A DNA stretch of 64,000 nucleotides from VXYL01 sp965199875 (GCA_965199875.1 OZ241346.1:3224001-3288000), one strand, 5' to 3'. Numbered from the stretch's first letter, positions 15,940 to 24,820 are shown. A program made the numbers and translations. Notes: generated by a model from the letters alone, not told the origin.

Positions 15940-17526
15940 CTAGGCTTCGATCTTCCGCGACACTGGAACGGAGCCGATCTCGCCTCCTGCCCAGCCGTGG
16001 AAAATACCGGAAAACTTGCCCGCTTCGGAACCGGCCACGATGATGTGGATGTTCTCCTTGGCGGCGAACTTCGGCATGCGCCGTTCGCGGCGTTCCGGCG
16101 GCATCGCCTGCAAGCGCTCGGCCGGCAGGCCGCCGCCCACGTCGTCGTCGGAAACCAGCTCGGCCAAGGGCCTGGCGGTGACCTTCTGCACGTGTTCGCG
16201 GATGTCGTCCTTGCTGAAACGATCCCGCCACAGCGTGTCCACGTGTTCCGGGGACACCACCAGCAGCGCGTCGGACGAGTTGTGCGCTCGCACATGGTGC
16301 GCCGCTTCCAGGGACAGCGCGAAGCTGCCGGCCAGCTGCCGTGCCGAGCGCGAGCTCTGGTCCACGCACAGCGCCGGGCCGCTGGACATGGCGAACGCCG
16401 TCACGACCGAATCTTCCGCCGCGAAGCCGCGCTCCACGTGCAGCGGCGGCCAGGGGCTGCGCTCCTCCCACTCCGGGAAGCACATGGTGAACTTCATCGG
16501 ATTGCCGAGGGTGGAGCGTTCGGTGCCGCCCGGCCTCGCGCCGCCGATGTTGCGCACCGCCAGGCGCACCGCCCGGCCGATGGCGGCGTTGGCGCGGCTG
16601 CCCTGGCCCAGCACGCCGAGGCGCATGTTCATGCCGATGCGGTGGCGGATCGGGCCGTTCACCACCAGCACCGGAGACGCGCCCATCGTCGTGGCGTTGA
16701 CGCCGTGAATGTTGAACCGCTTGTTGCAGATGGCTTCGATGGCGGCGATCACCACCGGCAGATGTTCCGGCTTGCAGCCGGCCAGCACGGCGTTGATGGC
16801 CAGCTTCTCCACCGTCGCCGGGGCGTAGTTGGGGGCGATCTCGGCGATGGTTTCCTGGGGGTCGCGCCGGGTGCCGGAGAGCATGCGCAGCACCCGCTCG
16901 GGCGTCGGCGGCACCACCGGCAGGCCATCGGTGAAGCCCTGGTCGAAGAGGAACTCGTGGACGTCGTCGGCCGGCGCGATTTCGATCTTGCGGGCGCGCA
17001 AGGGGCTGTTCTCGGATTCCGCGCGCAGCCGTTCGGCGATGATCGGGTCCTGGGTGAGCGAGCCGCAGCCCGGGCGCCATTTCGGCAGCTGCTGCCAGTC
17101 CACCGCCGCGTTCGGCGCGTGGCGCTCGAAGAAGGCCTGCCACTCGGCGCGATCGAAGCCGGTCAGGCGGTCGAGCTCTTCGCCGTCGCGGTCTGCCAGC
17201 AGAACGAAGGGCACGGTCTCGACGTCGTAGGCGAACGAGACCTTGAGCGTGGAGTCGTCGAGCAGCGGCAGCGTCAGGCCGTGGCGTTCGATCAGCGCGC
17301 GATTGCCGGCCGCGGTCTGGCCCGGCGCCAGCACGGCGACGTCGCCGCCGTCGTGCAGCGCCTGCAGCAGCGGCATGGCCAGGTTGCAGGTGGGGCAGTC
17401 TTCCTTCACGAAGCACACCAGCGTTGGCCTCTGCTCGTCGCCGGCTTGGCCAGCAGGGTCGGCCGGGAAGAAGTGCTGCGTTCCGCTCATGTCGGCAAGG
17501 GAGAAAGGCGGCAGCGTTTTCGACAT
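15940..17526 (-). CDS. Thioredoxin-fold protein paired with the UGSC selenoprotein
   Basis: The 528-residue protein has an N-terminal redoxin domain: FSLADMSGTQHFFPAD, then LVCFVKEDCPTCNLAMPLL with a CPTC active site at about residue 45, and VETVPFVLLADRDGEELDRL containing the cis-Pro loop. The long C-terminal part (from about residue 155, FLFDQGFTDGLPVVPPTPER) has segments typical of the large subunits found next to UGSC proteins, including LAINAVLAGCKPEHLPVVIA and IHIIVAGSEAGKFSG. No signal peptide is visible, so it acts in the cytoplasm. ATG 17526 has AAGGAA upstream; upstream in-frame Met codons lie outside a good ribosome binding site. It likely forms a two-gene operon with the selenoprotein. 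The substrate is unknown. Confidence 0.8.
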   Translation of the reverse strand: MSKTLPPFSLADMSGTQHFFPADPAGQAGDEQRPTLVCFVKEDCPTCNLAMPLLQALHDGGDVAVLAPGQTAAGNRALIERHGLTLPLLDDSTLKVSFAYDVETVPFVLLADRDGEELDRLTGFDRAEWQAFFERHAPNAAVDWQQLPKWRPGCGSLTQDPIIAERLRAESENSPLRARKIEIAPADDVHEFLFDQGFTDGLPVVPPTPERVLRMLSGTRRDPQETIAEIAPNYAPATVEKLAINAVLAGCKPEHLPVVIAAIEAICNKRFNIHGVNATTMGASPVLVVNGPIRHRIGMNMRLGVLGQGSRANAAIGRAVRLAVRNIGGARPGGTERSTLGNPMKFTMCFPEWEERSPWPPLHVERGFAAEDSVVTAFAMSSGPALCVDQSSRSARQLAGSFALSLEAAHHVRAHNSSDALLVVSPEHVDTLWRDRFSKDDIREHVQKVTARPLAELVSDDDVGGGLPAERLQAMPPERRERRMPKFAAKENIHIIVAGSEAGKFSGIFHGWAGGEIGSVPVSRKIEA

Positions 17527-17623
17527 GGCGGTTCCTTGGGCGGCCCCTGTAGCTGGGTGGCTGGCGACTGTGCCTTGGGCCGCCAGTGTACACTTCGCGC
17601 CCCTTCGTCGCCTTGAGCCGCCC

Positions 17624-19549
17624 ATGCGAATCTTCGCCGCCGTCCTGCTTTGCCTGGTTCCCGTTCCGCTGGCGAGCGCTGCTGCCATCGACGCGGCCAG
17701 CGAGGAAGAAGCAACGCCTTGGACCAGCCTGGCGGCCAACGACGCCAGCGACGACTTCCACTTCGTGATCGTCAGCGACCGCACCGGCGGCGCGCGGCCC
17801 GGCGTCTTCGAGTCCGCGATTCCGAAGGTGAATCTGCTCGAACCGGCCTTCGTGGTCAGCGTCGGCGACCTGATCGAAGGCTACACCGACGATCAGGCGC
17901 AGCTTGACCGCGAGTGGGACGAGTTCGAGGGCTTCGTGGCCGGCCTGGAAACGCCCTTCTTCTACGTGGCCGGCAACCACGACATGAACAACGCCGTGAT
18001 GGCGGAAACCTGGCGGGGGCGCTTCGGCCCTTCCTACTACCGCTTCGTCTACAAGGACGTGCTGTTTCTGGTGCTGAACTCGGAGCTCTTCGGCATGGTG
18101 GGCGATCCCACGACGCCGGTGCCGGGGCCGTGGAAGCAGGCCGAGCAGCTGGCTTTCGTCAAGGAAACCTTGGCCGAGCATCCGGATTCGCGCTGGACCA
18201 TCGTGCTGGTCCATCAGCCCCTCTGGGACTACGCCGACGGCCCGCGCGGCGACTGGCCGAAGGTGGAAGCGATGCTCGGCGAGCGCGACTACACCGTCTT
18301 CGCCGGACACTTCCACCGCTACGTCAAGAACATCCGCCAGGACCGGAAGTACATCACCCTGGCCACCACCGGCGGCGGCAGCAGCCTGCGCGGCGGCATC
18401 TACGGCGAGTTCGACCACGTGGCGTGGGTGACGATGACCGCGCACGGGCCGCGCATCGCCAATCTGCTGCTCGACGGCATTCACGACGAGAACATCGTCA
18501 CCGGGCCGTCCCGGGCGGCCGTGCGCCTGCTGGCAGGCAACAGCCCCGAGGCAAGCGCCGCCCTCCGATCGGTTCCGGTATTCGGCGAAGGAACGCACTT
18601 CGACAGCGGCGAGGCCGCCTTCGAGCTGCGCAACGGGAGCGCTCGCAGCATTCGCCTGGCCTACAACGTGGACCAGGGGCCGGATCTCCGCTACATCGGC
18701 CATCCGCAGGCCCGGGTCGTCCCGCCGGGCCAGACCGCGCGAGTCGAACTGTCCGTGTCTGCCGCCCAACCCGTGCCCTACGCCAGCCTGGCGCCGGGAC
18801 GGGTGGAGTGGACTCTGTCGACAGACACGGCGGACGGACCGGTTCAGCTGACGCGCACTTCCGCGCTGCTGCCCACCACGCTGCTGCCAATGCCCTCCGG
18901 CGCCGCACCGATCGTAGACGGCGAGCTTGGCGACTGGCCTGCCGAGCTGCCGTTTCGCGTGCTCCGGCAGGGCGACGTGGCAGCCAGGCAGACGGCGCGG
19001 ACGGACATCAGCTACACCTTCGGCGTGCGGGAAGCGGGCGGCAACGTCTATCTGGCGGCGCGGGTGATCGACGACGACGTGTTCACCTCCACGGCCCTCG
19101 GCCCGGATGTCCAGGACGCCTTCGTGATCTTCGCCGACGCTCGCCCGGAGCCCGAGCGCTCGGCCAATCTGCCGCTCTATCCGGCCACGGTCGCTGGCCA
19201 CCTGGAGCGCATGGCGTTGGCGCGCGCGACGCTGGCGCAAGCCGCGCCGGACGACACTTCCGCGAAACTGACCGAATCCCTGGCCGCGGTGCGTTGGAAG
19301 ACGGGCCGCACGGGCACCGGCTACGTTGTCGAAGCCGAGATCTCCGGCGAGTTCCTCGACGCCCAAGCCGGCAAGCCTTGGCAACATGTGCGCCTCGGCA
19401 TCGTCGCCGTGGATTGGGACGAAGACGAGACGCGCAACCGCATCCCGTGGCATGTGCGCGGCTCGGCCGGCGCCGCCCTGCACTGGCAGCCGAACCGCTT
19501 CGGCGATGCACCGGTGGCCGGAACGGGCACCTTCGCGCGAGGGGATTGA
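17624..19549 (+). CDS. Secreted metallophosphoesterase with C-terminal CBM9-like domain
   Basis: A 641-residue exported protein with signal peptide MRIFAAVLLCLVPVPLASAA. The calcineurin-type phosphoesterase domain follows: FVIVSDRTGG (motif I), VVSVGDLIEG (GD), YVAGNHDMNN (GNHD), IVLVHQPLWD and VFAGHFHRY (GHxH). After a beta-rich linker, residues about 425-640 look like a CBM9/DOMON-type carbohydrate-binding fold (APIVDGELGDWPAELPFRVL, then VYLAARVIDDDVFTST). The metal-binding residues appear complete. This combination suggests hydrolysis of a phosphoester or phosphodiester on a polysaccharide or envelope substrate, but the substrate cannot be named. It is transcribed away from the redoxin/UGSC operon. 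Confidence 0.85.
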   Translation: MRIFAAVLLCLVPVPLASAAAIDAASEEEATPWTSLAANDASDDFHFVIVSDRTGGARPGVFESAIPKVNLLEPAFVVSVGDLIEGYTDDQAQLDREWDEFEGFVAGLETPFFYVAGNHDMNNAVMAETWRGRFGPSYYRFVYKDVLFLVLNSELFGMVGDPTTPVPGPWKQAEQLAFVKETLAEHPDSRWTIVLVHQPLWDYADGPRGDWPKVEAMLGERDYTVFAGHFHRYVKNIRQDRKYITLATTGGGSSLRGGIYGEFDHVAWVTMTAHGPRIANLLLDGIHDENIVTGPSRAAVRLLAGNSPEASAALRSVPVFGEGTHFDSGEAAFELRNGSARSIRLAYNVDQGPDLRYIGHPQARVVPPGQTARVELSVSAAQPVPYASLAPGRVEWTLSTDTADGPVQLTRTSALLPTTLLPMPSGAAPIVDGELGDWPAELPFRVLRQGDVAARQTARTDISYTFGVREAGGNVYLAARVIDDDVFTSTALGPDVQDAFVIFADARPEPERSANLPLYPATVAGHLERMALARATLAQAAPDDTSAKLTESLAAVRWKTGRTGTGYVVEAEISGEFLDAQAGKPWQHVRLGIVAVDWDEDETRNRIPWHVRGSAGAALHWQPNRFGDAPVAGTGTFARGD

Positions 19550-19637
19550 GCAAACGCCGCGTAGTGCCGCCGCAGACAGCTGCCGGACTATCCCTTGCTG
19601 GAACAGGCCATCAACGGTGCGCTTGGCTTGAGGCGGT

Positions 19638-20810
19638 TCAGCCCGGCTCGTTCGCGGTGCGCGGCAGCGTGACGACGAACTCGTCGCCGGCCAGGCGCAG
19701 CGTCGGCGTCCGGCCCGTTCGTTCGCGCACCAGCTGGATCAGGCGCGGAATGCCGCTGCCGGCGTCCGTCACCAAGCCACGCTTCAGCAACAGGTTGTAG
19801 AGCGTTGGATTGCGCAGCACGTGAACGCCCGCCGGCAGCTGCGCAAGGCGCACGGAGTTTGGTAGTCCGCCGGGGCTTCGAACCTCGACGCGGTCCTCGA
19901 ACACCAGCAGGCGGATGGGCCCGGCTACCGTGTAGTCGCGGTGCGCCACGGCGTTCACCAACACCTCCCGCAGCGCCGACGGGGGCAGTTCCGTCACCAC
20001 TTCCGGCTCCAAGCCGCGAATGCGGTGCCGGCGCAGCAGGTGGAACTCCAGGAATCGCTCAGCGCCCACGAGCAAGTCGAACGCCCGCCCGTCGATGCGC
20101 TTCTGGTCCATCGGCGGGGTCGCGATCTCCGTGCCGGGAATGCGCAAGGCACTGACGTAGGCGTGCGGCAGAAACCGCTGCGGCGCGGCACCGAGCAAGA
20201 GTACGCCAGCCACCGTTGGGCAGCCGGTGCTCTCCGCGACCAGCCCCCAGTTCGCCAGCAGCCGTTGCTGCGGCAAGCCTGCGACGACGAGCCCCTGGCC
20301 CTGTTCGCGGATCGCCGCGAGCATCTCGTCGGCGGCCTCGTCGTCCAAGTCCGCCGCCGTGCTCCTTTGCACGGGCGTCTCGTCGTAAAACACTCTGGCG
20401 TCGGCTTGGAACAGGCGCAGCAGTTCTTCGCGGGAGGCGTGGCGGCGGCCGGAAGCGGTGCGCGTATAGTAGACGCCACGGTTGGTCCGGTAGGGACGGC
20501 CTTCACCTCTCGGAACGCGGATCACCAGCACGGTGCCGGCTGCGGTTGCTACCGTCTCTTGCAGCACCGTGACGGGCGGGGAGCAGTTGTTGTAGGCCAC
20601 GCTGTCCACGCGCTGCGCCGCTTGGTCCACATCCACCACGCCCGGCGTGGCGCCGGCATCGTCCACGCCGAGGAACACGTCGCCGCCATCCGTGTTGGCG
20701 AAGGCGACCAGCGCCGCCGCGAGGTCGTCCGGATGAGGCAGCTGGCCCTTGAACTCGGTGTGCAGGTTTTCGCCCTTGGCGATGCGGGCGGCAAGATCGT
20801 CGGCAAGCAT
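19638..20810 (-). CDS. AlbA_2 (Schlafen-like) ATP-binding protein
   Basis: The 390-residue protein has an N-terminal AlbA_2/Schlafen domain (NLHTEFKGQLPHPDDLAAAL, AFANTDGGDVFLGVDD) and a C-terminal GHKL-type ATPase-like region (PPSALREVLVNAVAHRDYTV, IRLLVFEDRVEVRSPGGLP). Proteins of this architecture are usually annotated as ATP-dependent or RNA-binding transcriptional regulators; some Schlafen-domain proteins act in defence. A winged-helix-like middle part carries TRTASGRRHASREELLRL. The start is ATG 20810. No partner gene is evident. Confidence 0.8.
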   Translation of the reverse strand: MLADDLAARIAKGENLHTEFKGQLPHPDDLAAALVAFANTDGGDVFLGVDDAGATPGVVDVDQAAQRVDSVAYNNCSPPVTVLQETVATAAGTVLVIRVPRGEGRPYRTNRGVYYTRTASGRRHASREELLRLFQADARVFYDETPVQRSTAADLDDEAADEMLAAIREQGQGLVVAGLPQQRLLANWGLVAESTGCPTVAGVLLLGAAPQRFLPHAYVSALRIPGTEIATPPMDQKRIDGRAFDLLVGAERFLEFHLLRRHRIRGLEPEVVTELPPSALREVLVNAVAHRDYTVAGPIRLLVFEDRVEVRSPGGLPNSVRLAQLPAGVHVLRNPTLYNLLLKRGLVTDAGSGIPRLIQLVRERTGRTPTLRLAGDEFVVTLPRTANEPG

Positions 20811-20929
20811 GGCGAGCTACCTCGTTGCCATCGACTTGGCGCTTAAGGTCCAGGTGCTCAGGCGCCAGTTCCAATAGCGACTCCGTTGGCTTCTGGTCAC
20901 GCGGACCGTTCTGCCTCCCGCGCGGATGT

Positions 20930-21213
20930 CCGATGCGAGAGCCACCACAGGTGCCAATAGTAGCACCCGGCTTCGACAGCAGGATGACGGTGTTCGCCGG
21001 CGGCGCGGCGGAGACGAGCACAGGGTCCGCGGCGAAAGCGTTGAACAGGGCGAACTGGCCCTAGGCCGTCGGAACCGCAGCAGCAGGAGGCGGTCACCGT
21101 CCATCAGCATTTCGTACTCGCTGCCGCCGTGCCCGGACTTCCCCCAGAAAGTCCTGATACCACTTGGACGTGGCCTCCACATCCTCGGCGAACAGCATGG
21201 TCTCGGTGCGCAT
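20930..21213 (-). pseudogene. VOC-family (glyoxalase/dioxygenase-like) protein, decayed
   Basis: From ATG 21213 the frame reads MRTETMLFAEDVEATSKWYQ, then shifts: GGSEYEMLMDGDRLLLLRF continues in a second frame and ALFNAFAADPVLVSAAPP in a third. The order matches the beta-alpha-beta-beta-beta units of a vicinal oxygen chelate domain (start, WYQDFLG, EYEMLMDGD). At least two frameshifts and a stop make it non-functional. Confidence 0.6.
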
Positions 21214-21318
21214 CGCGTTGCTCCTTGATGAACGGTGGTGCGGTAGGCGTCTCCAAGGCACATACTCTGGCATCGCATTTGTCGCAGGGGCAGTGAGCTA
21301 CTTTGGGAATATGACGCT

Positions 21319-21555
21319 ATGCGAAAGCTGAATTGGCGAGACAACTGGGGGTACTGTGCTGCGGCTTTGGGCATGGGACTGGGCGTTCTGACCATGGTTC
21401 GTAGCGCTCCGCACCTTCCGTTGGACCTCGTCATCGGCATTCCCGCTGCGTTCTTGTTGGCCAGTCTTCCGGGTCTGTACTACGTGCTTCGGGATCGTCG
21501 GCGGCATTCCAAGGCACAGGGCCACCCCTTGTCGAAGGGCGAGGAGGCTTCGTGA
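21319..21555 (+). CDS. Small membrane protein, two predicted helices
   Basis: The 78-residue product has two hydrophobic stretches, YCAAALGMGLGVLTMV and LVIGIPAAFLLASLPGLYYV, followed by a basic tail RDRRRHSKAQ. The positive-inside rule would place both ends in the cytoplasm. Family unknown; the reading frame is supported mainly by its hydrophobic pattern and GC3. Confidence 0.5.
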   Translation: MRKLNWRDNWGYCAAALGMGLGVLTMVRSAPHLPLDLVIGIPAAFLLASLPGLYYVLRDRRRHSKAQGHPLSKGEEAS

Positions 21556-21574
21556 GCCGATTCGCGGCGTTTGG

Positions 21575-21672
21575 CCGGGCCACCGTTTGGACTCGGCACG
21601 ACGGATCACGTCGTCCACGCTCCACAGCGTGTTGTCCAGACCGAACGTCGCCAATCCGCAACGCAAGCGCAC
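21575..21672 (-). pseudogene. HAD-hydrolase N-terminal fragment
   Basis: The minus strand reads LATFGLDNTLWSVDDVIRRA, which resembles the first motif of YigB-type HAD phosphatases (FDLDDTLW followed by a helix ending RAE). The nucleophile Asp is replaced by Gly and the protein-like stretch ends after about 30 residues, so this is a fossil rather than a gene. Confidence 0.4.
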
Positions 21673-21762
21673 CGTGATCCCGCGTGGCGGAGAGCTTGGT
21701 CGCGTCGCGGGGGCCGTTTCATGCCAGGAAAGTCGTGCTGGCGGCCGGCATGCGGACTCCGG

Positions 21763-22323
21763 CTAGACGTCCTCCAGTCCCGCGTCGAGCTGGACTCCCA
21801 GCGAGTTCAGCGCCATTGCCAGCATGTGGTACTGGCCGACGGTGAACACGATGTCCATGATCTGGCGCGTGTCGTAGTGGACGCTCAAGCCCTGCCAAAC
21901 CGCGTCCGACAGATGCGTGTCGCGCTTCAACTCGTCGGCGGCGCGAACCAGCAGGCGCTCCTTTTCCGCCAATGGGGAGGGGTCGCCAGCTTTCGCGCTG
22001 CCGCGCACGGCGCGGATCTCGTCGTCGGCCATGCCGGCGTTGCGCGCGATGCCGACGTGCTGGCGCCACTCGTAGTCGCACTGCGCCAGCCAGGCGGTGC
22101 GCAGGATGAGGATTTCCCGATCCCGCAGCGCCAGCGTGGACTTGCCAAGCACGTGGTTGGCGAACACCAGCCAGCGACGAAACAGGTCGGGATGGTTGAG
22201 CAGCGTCGCGAAGACGTTGAACACCCGACCTTGCGCCACGAACGGCTTCATCGCTTCCTGCTGCGCCTCGCTCCATTCGGCGGGCGCCAGCGGTGCAACG
22301 CGGGGACGGTCGAGACGGGGCAT
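21763..22323 (-). CDS. Carboxymuconolactone decarboxylase / AhpD-fold protein
   Basis: The 186-residue protein is all helical and has the CMD-family core: NVFATLLNHPDLFRRWLVFA, then LALRDREILILRTAWLAQCD and YEWRQHVGIARNAGM. The usual CxxC of AhpD-like peroxidases is reduced to one Cys (CDYEW), so it is probably not a thiol peroxidase but one of the CMD proteins of unclear activity. ATG 22323 has a GAGGAGA site upstream. Standalone gene. Confidence 0.82.
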   Translation of the reverse strand: MPRLDRPRVAPLAPAEWSEAQQEAMKPFVAQGRVFNVFATLLNHPDLFRRWLVFANHVLGKSTLALRDREILILRTAWLAQCDYEWRQHVGIARNAGMADDEIRAVRGSAKAGDPSPLAEKERLLVRAADELKRDTHLSDAVWQGLSVHYDTRQIMDIVFTVGQYHMLAMALNSLGVQLDAGLEDV

Positions 22324-22437
22324 GGCTTCTCCTCGTGCTTTGGACGGACGACGCGAAAGACTAGCGCAACTGCCCGTGGCGGGCGCGGCTTGTGCTAATC
22401 TGCCCGCAAGTCGAGCGTCAACCCGAGGAAGTGGACG

Positions 22438-22557
22438 GTGTGGTATCTGATTGAGGATTTCTTCGAGCAAAGCCTGGTCGGCAAGCTCTTCGTCGGCGTT
22501 GGCTGGCTGGCCGTCGTCATCATGGTGTCGAGCTTCGTCGAACTGATCGTTCCCTAG
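22438..22557 (+). CDS. Very small single-helix membrane protein
   Basis: A GTG at 22438, preceded by GAGGAAG at seven bases, opens a 39-residue frame: an amphipathic start WYLIEDFFEQSLVGKL followed by one membrane helix FVGVGWLAVVIMVSSFVEL. It lies 20 bases before the TerB-like gene and is probably co-transcribed. A -10-like TAATCT lies about 40 bases upstream. Confidence 0.5.
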   Translation: MWYLIEDFFEQSLVGKLFVGVGWLAVVIMVSSFVELIVP

Positions 22558-22577
22558 CCAGCCCGGTCGCTGTCGCC

Positions 22578-22973
22578 ATGTGGCTGTCGTCGCTCACCGA
22601 ACGGCAACGGGACGCGCTCCTGGGCCTGGCGCACAACGTCGTCGTTTCGGACGGCCTCCTCGACCCCAACGAGGAAGACATGATGGACGAGTTCAAGCGC
22701 GAAATGGCGCTGAAGCCGGAAGTCGTGTCGGACTACCTGGAACTCGACGGCATCGGCGACGTCTTCGATTCCCGACGCGCCCGCATCGTCGCCGTGCTCA
22801 ACCTGCTGCACCTCGGCTACGCCGACGGCGCCTTCGAGATCGAAGAGGAGTGCCTGCTCAAGGAGGTGGCGCGGGCGTTTCGCATCGGCGACGACGAGTT
22901 CGAGCTGCTCGACAACTGGGTGCGCCGGCTCGTCGCCTTGGAACAGGAAGCCCGCGGCTTCATGGCGCGCTAG
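22578..22973 (+). CDS. TerB-like helical protein
   Basis: This 131-residue protein fits the TerB/DjlA-like alpha-helical domain: LTERQRDALLGLAHNVVVSD, GLLDPNEEDMMDEF, LHLGYADGAFEIEEECLLKE and RAFRIGDDEFELLDNWV. The regularly spaced acidic residues in the ADG(x)F(x)xxE pattern are the metal-binding-like signature of the fold. It lies convergent with a membrane J-domain gene, and together they reproduce the parts of DjlA. The exact role is unknown. Confidence 0.7.
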   Translation: MWLSSLTERQRDALLGLAHNVVVSDGLLDPNEEDMMDEFKREMALKPEVVSDYLELDGIGDVFDSRRARIVAVLNLLHLGYADGAFEIEEECLLKEVARAFRIGDDEFELLDNWVRRLVALEQEARGFMAR

Positions 22974-23001
22974 CGCCGGGACCAGGCATCAGCGCCCGGG
23001 G

Positions 23002-23772
23002 TCACCCCTTCAGCAGCACTTCCTTGGCGCGATTCAACGTGGCCGCCAGGTAGGTGCTGCCGCCACGGTCGGGGTGCAGTTTCTGCATCAGTCTGCGGTG
23101 CGCGGCGACGATTTCCTCCTCGCTGGCGTCCGTGTCCAGGCCAAGCACCGCCAGCGCCTGGCTGGCGCTCATTTGCTGGCTGCCGTCGTGCTTGCGCGCC
23201 TCGTCGCCGTCTGCCTCGCCGGCGCCATCGGCGGACCAGTCGGCGAAGCGGCGCTCCAAGTAGGCGCCCAGCAGCTGCCTCGAATCCTCCGCCGACAGCT
23301 CGTCGTACAGTCTCTGCAACGCCCCCCGGTCGAGTTCGGACAACCGCTGCCCGGCGTAGCGGCCGGTCAGCACCGTGCCGTCCATTTGCCCGGACTGATG
23401 ATCCAGAGTCATGTCGAGATCGGCCGTGGCGACCGTCGACGCCGTCGGTCCGCCACCGGATCCGCCCGCCGACGCGAATGGCGAGCCGAACGACGACCGC
23501 TGGCCAAACGCGAAGCCCGAGCGCAGCAGATTGCCGATCAGCGGCGCGATGAAGAATCCCGCGATCCAGCGCACGAACGGCAACGCTCCGGCCAGCAGGG
23601 CGGCCAGCCAGTGCAAACGCCCCGTGGCCGCAAGGAACAGCAGCATGGCGACCAGCACCCCGGCAGCGCCGGCGGCCAGCTTGGAGAGCTTTCTGGGGCG
23701 GTTCTTCGCGGACAGTTCCCGCCACAGCACGATGAACGCGGCGCCGGCGAGAACGATGGCGACAGCCAGCAT
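23002..23772 (-). CDS. Membrane-anchored J-domain protein
   Basis: The 256-residue product has an N-terminal membrane helix (MLAVAIVLAGAAFIVLW), two further hydrophobic stretches (AAGVLVAMLLFLAAT, LAALLAGALPFVRWI), a Gly/Ser-rich linker (ASAGGSGGG) and a C-terminal J domain with QALAVLGLDTDASEEEIVAA and the essential HPD in LMQKLHPDRGGS. J-domain proteins recruit DnaK; the architecture resembles the TIM14/DjlA group. The start ATG 23772 is 11 bases after the VWA gene, so both are co-transcribed. Confidence 0.8.
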   Translation of the reverse strand: MLAVAIVLAGAAFIVLWRELSAKNRPRKLSKLAAGAAGVLVAMLLFLAATGRLHWLAALLAGALPFVRWIAGFFIAPLIGNLLRSGFAFGQRSSFGSPFASAGGSGGGPTASTVATADLDMTLDHQSGQMDGTVLTGRYAGQRLSELDRGALQRLYDELSAEDSRQLLGAYLERRFADWSADGAGEADGDEARKHDGSQQMSASQALAVLGLDTDASEEEIVAAHRRLMQKLHPDRGGSTYLAATLNRAKEVLLKG

Positions 23773-23783
23773 GGGCCGCGGCG

Positions 23784-24512
23784 CTAGGGCAGCTGCGCCA
23801 GCATGCCGCGCACGACGTCGTGGCCGATCGCGGCGATGCCGGCGCGGCCGTGGGCGGCATAGCTCGCCACGGCGCCGAACAAAGCCCGCAGCTGATCGGC
23901 GCTGCCGGCCCGGAAAGGCACGTGGGCGCCGCCGGTAACGCCGGCGATGTCGCGGAAGACGCGGCTGGCCTGGACATCGGCGCCTTCCTGGAACAGGAAG
24001 CACGGCACCTTGAAGACGGCAAGCTGCCCCGCCGTCGCCGCCAGGCGATCGTGCTCTTCCTCGCAGGCGTCGCCAACGAAGACCAGCGCCTTGATGCGCT
24101 GCTGTCTGGACTCCGCCAGCGCATGCTTTAGCACCCGGTCGATCTGCGTCATGCCGCCGCGGCAGCGCACGCCGGTCATCTGCGTCAACAAGGCCGGCGC
24201 CGACGTGCTCCACGGCGAGGCGTGGAACTCCTTGAAGCCTCGGTAGTAGGCCAGCTGCACGGCGACGCCAGCGCCGGCGGCCGCCTGGAACAGCTCCGCA
24301 TGCAGGCTGGTCGCCAGGTCCCAGGTTGGTTCACGGCTGGCCGTGGCGTCGAGCGCGAAGAGAATCCGCACCGGCTGCTGCGCGTTGCCAACCGACGGAG
24401 GGTGCGCGCGCGCCTTGGCGAGGAAGCGGGCGACGTCGGAACCGGGCACGACACCGCTTTCGTCCCGCCTCGCCGACGTGGGCGCTGGCCGGTTCGGAAC
24501 CTTGCGTGTCAT
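23784..24512 (-). CDS. von Willebrand factor A domain protein
   Basis: A 242-residue cytoplasmic protein whose VWA/Rossmann fold starts at ILFALDATASREPTWDLA, a MIDAS DxTxS motif (DATAS) for a divalent metal. Further pieces are LAYYRGFKEFHASPW, LTQMTGVRCRGGMTQIDRVL and IKALVFVGDACEEEHDRLA. It precedes the J-domain gene by 11 bases. VWA proteins usually act as scaffolds with an ATPase or chaperone partner; a link to the J-domain protein is inferred from the operon. Confidence 0.78.
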   Translation of the reverse strand: MTRKVPNRPAPTSARRDESGVVPGSDVARFLAKARAHPPSVGNAQQPVRILFALDATASREPTWDLATSLHAELFQAAAGAGVAVQLAYYRGFKEFHASPWSTSAPALLTQMTGVRCRGGMTQIDRVLKHALAESRQQRIKALVFVGDACEEEHDRLAATAGQLAVFKVPCFLFQEGADVQASRVFRDIAGVTGGAHVPFRAGSADQLRALFGAVASYAAHGRAGIAAIGHDVVRGMLAQLP

Positions 24513-24622
24513 CGCTGTCGCTTTCTTCCTTGCACTCGGTGGCCACGCGCCTATCATGCGTTCGAGGGCGGCAGCGGGCAACCGATTGGCGCACCGCCCT
24601 GGGCAAACGAGGACCGCAGGCA

Positions 24623-24820
24623 GTGGAACAAGGCGACGTCGTGGGCTGGCTGAACGAACTGCGCGTCGAGCATCGCGACCTCGACGACGTGATTCGCCAC
24701 CTGATCGACGCCGGGCACGGCGACACCATGCAGATCCAGCGCCTGAAGAAGCGCAAGCTGAAGCTGAAGGAAACCATCGCCAAACTCGAAAGCGAGCTGA
24801 TTCCCAATCTCGATGCCTGA
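24623..24820 (+). CDS. YdcH/DUF465 family small protein
   Basis: From GTG 24623 the product has 65 residues: LNELRVEHRDLDDVIRHLID, then MQIQRLKKRKLKLKETIAKL, which is the helical hairpin of DUF465 (YdcH). The function of the family is unknown. Its end overlaps the start of the 5'-nucleotidase gene by eight bases. Confidence 0.75.
   Translation: MEQGDVVGWLNELRVEHRDLDDVIRHLIDAGHGDTMQIQRLKKRKLKLKETIAKLESELIPNLDA

Noticed and set aside
15445..19483. Long open frames on both strands over the redoxin and phosphoesterase genes
   Set aside because: Frame-shadow effect of strong GC3 bias; real motifs are only in the annotated frames.
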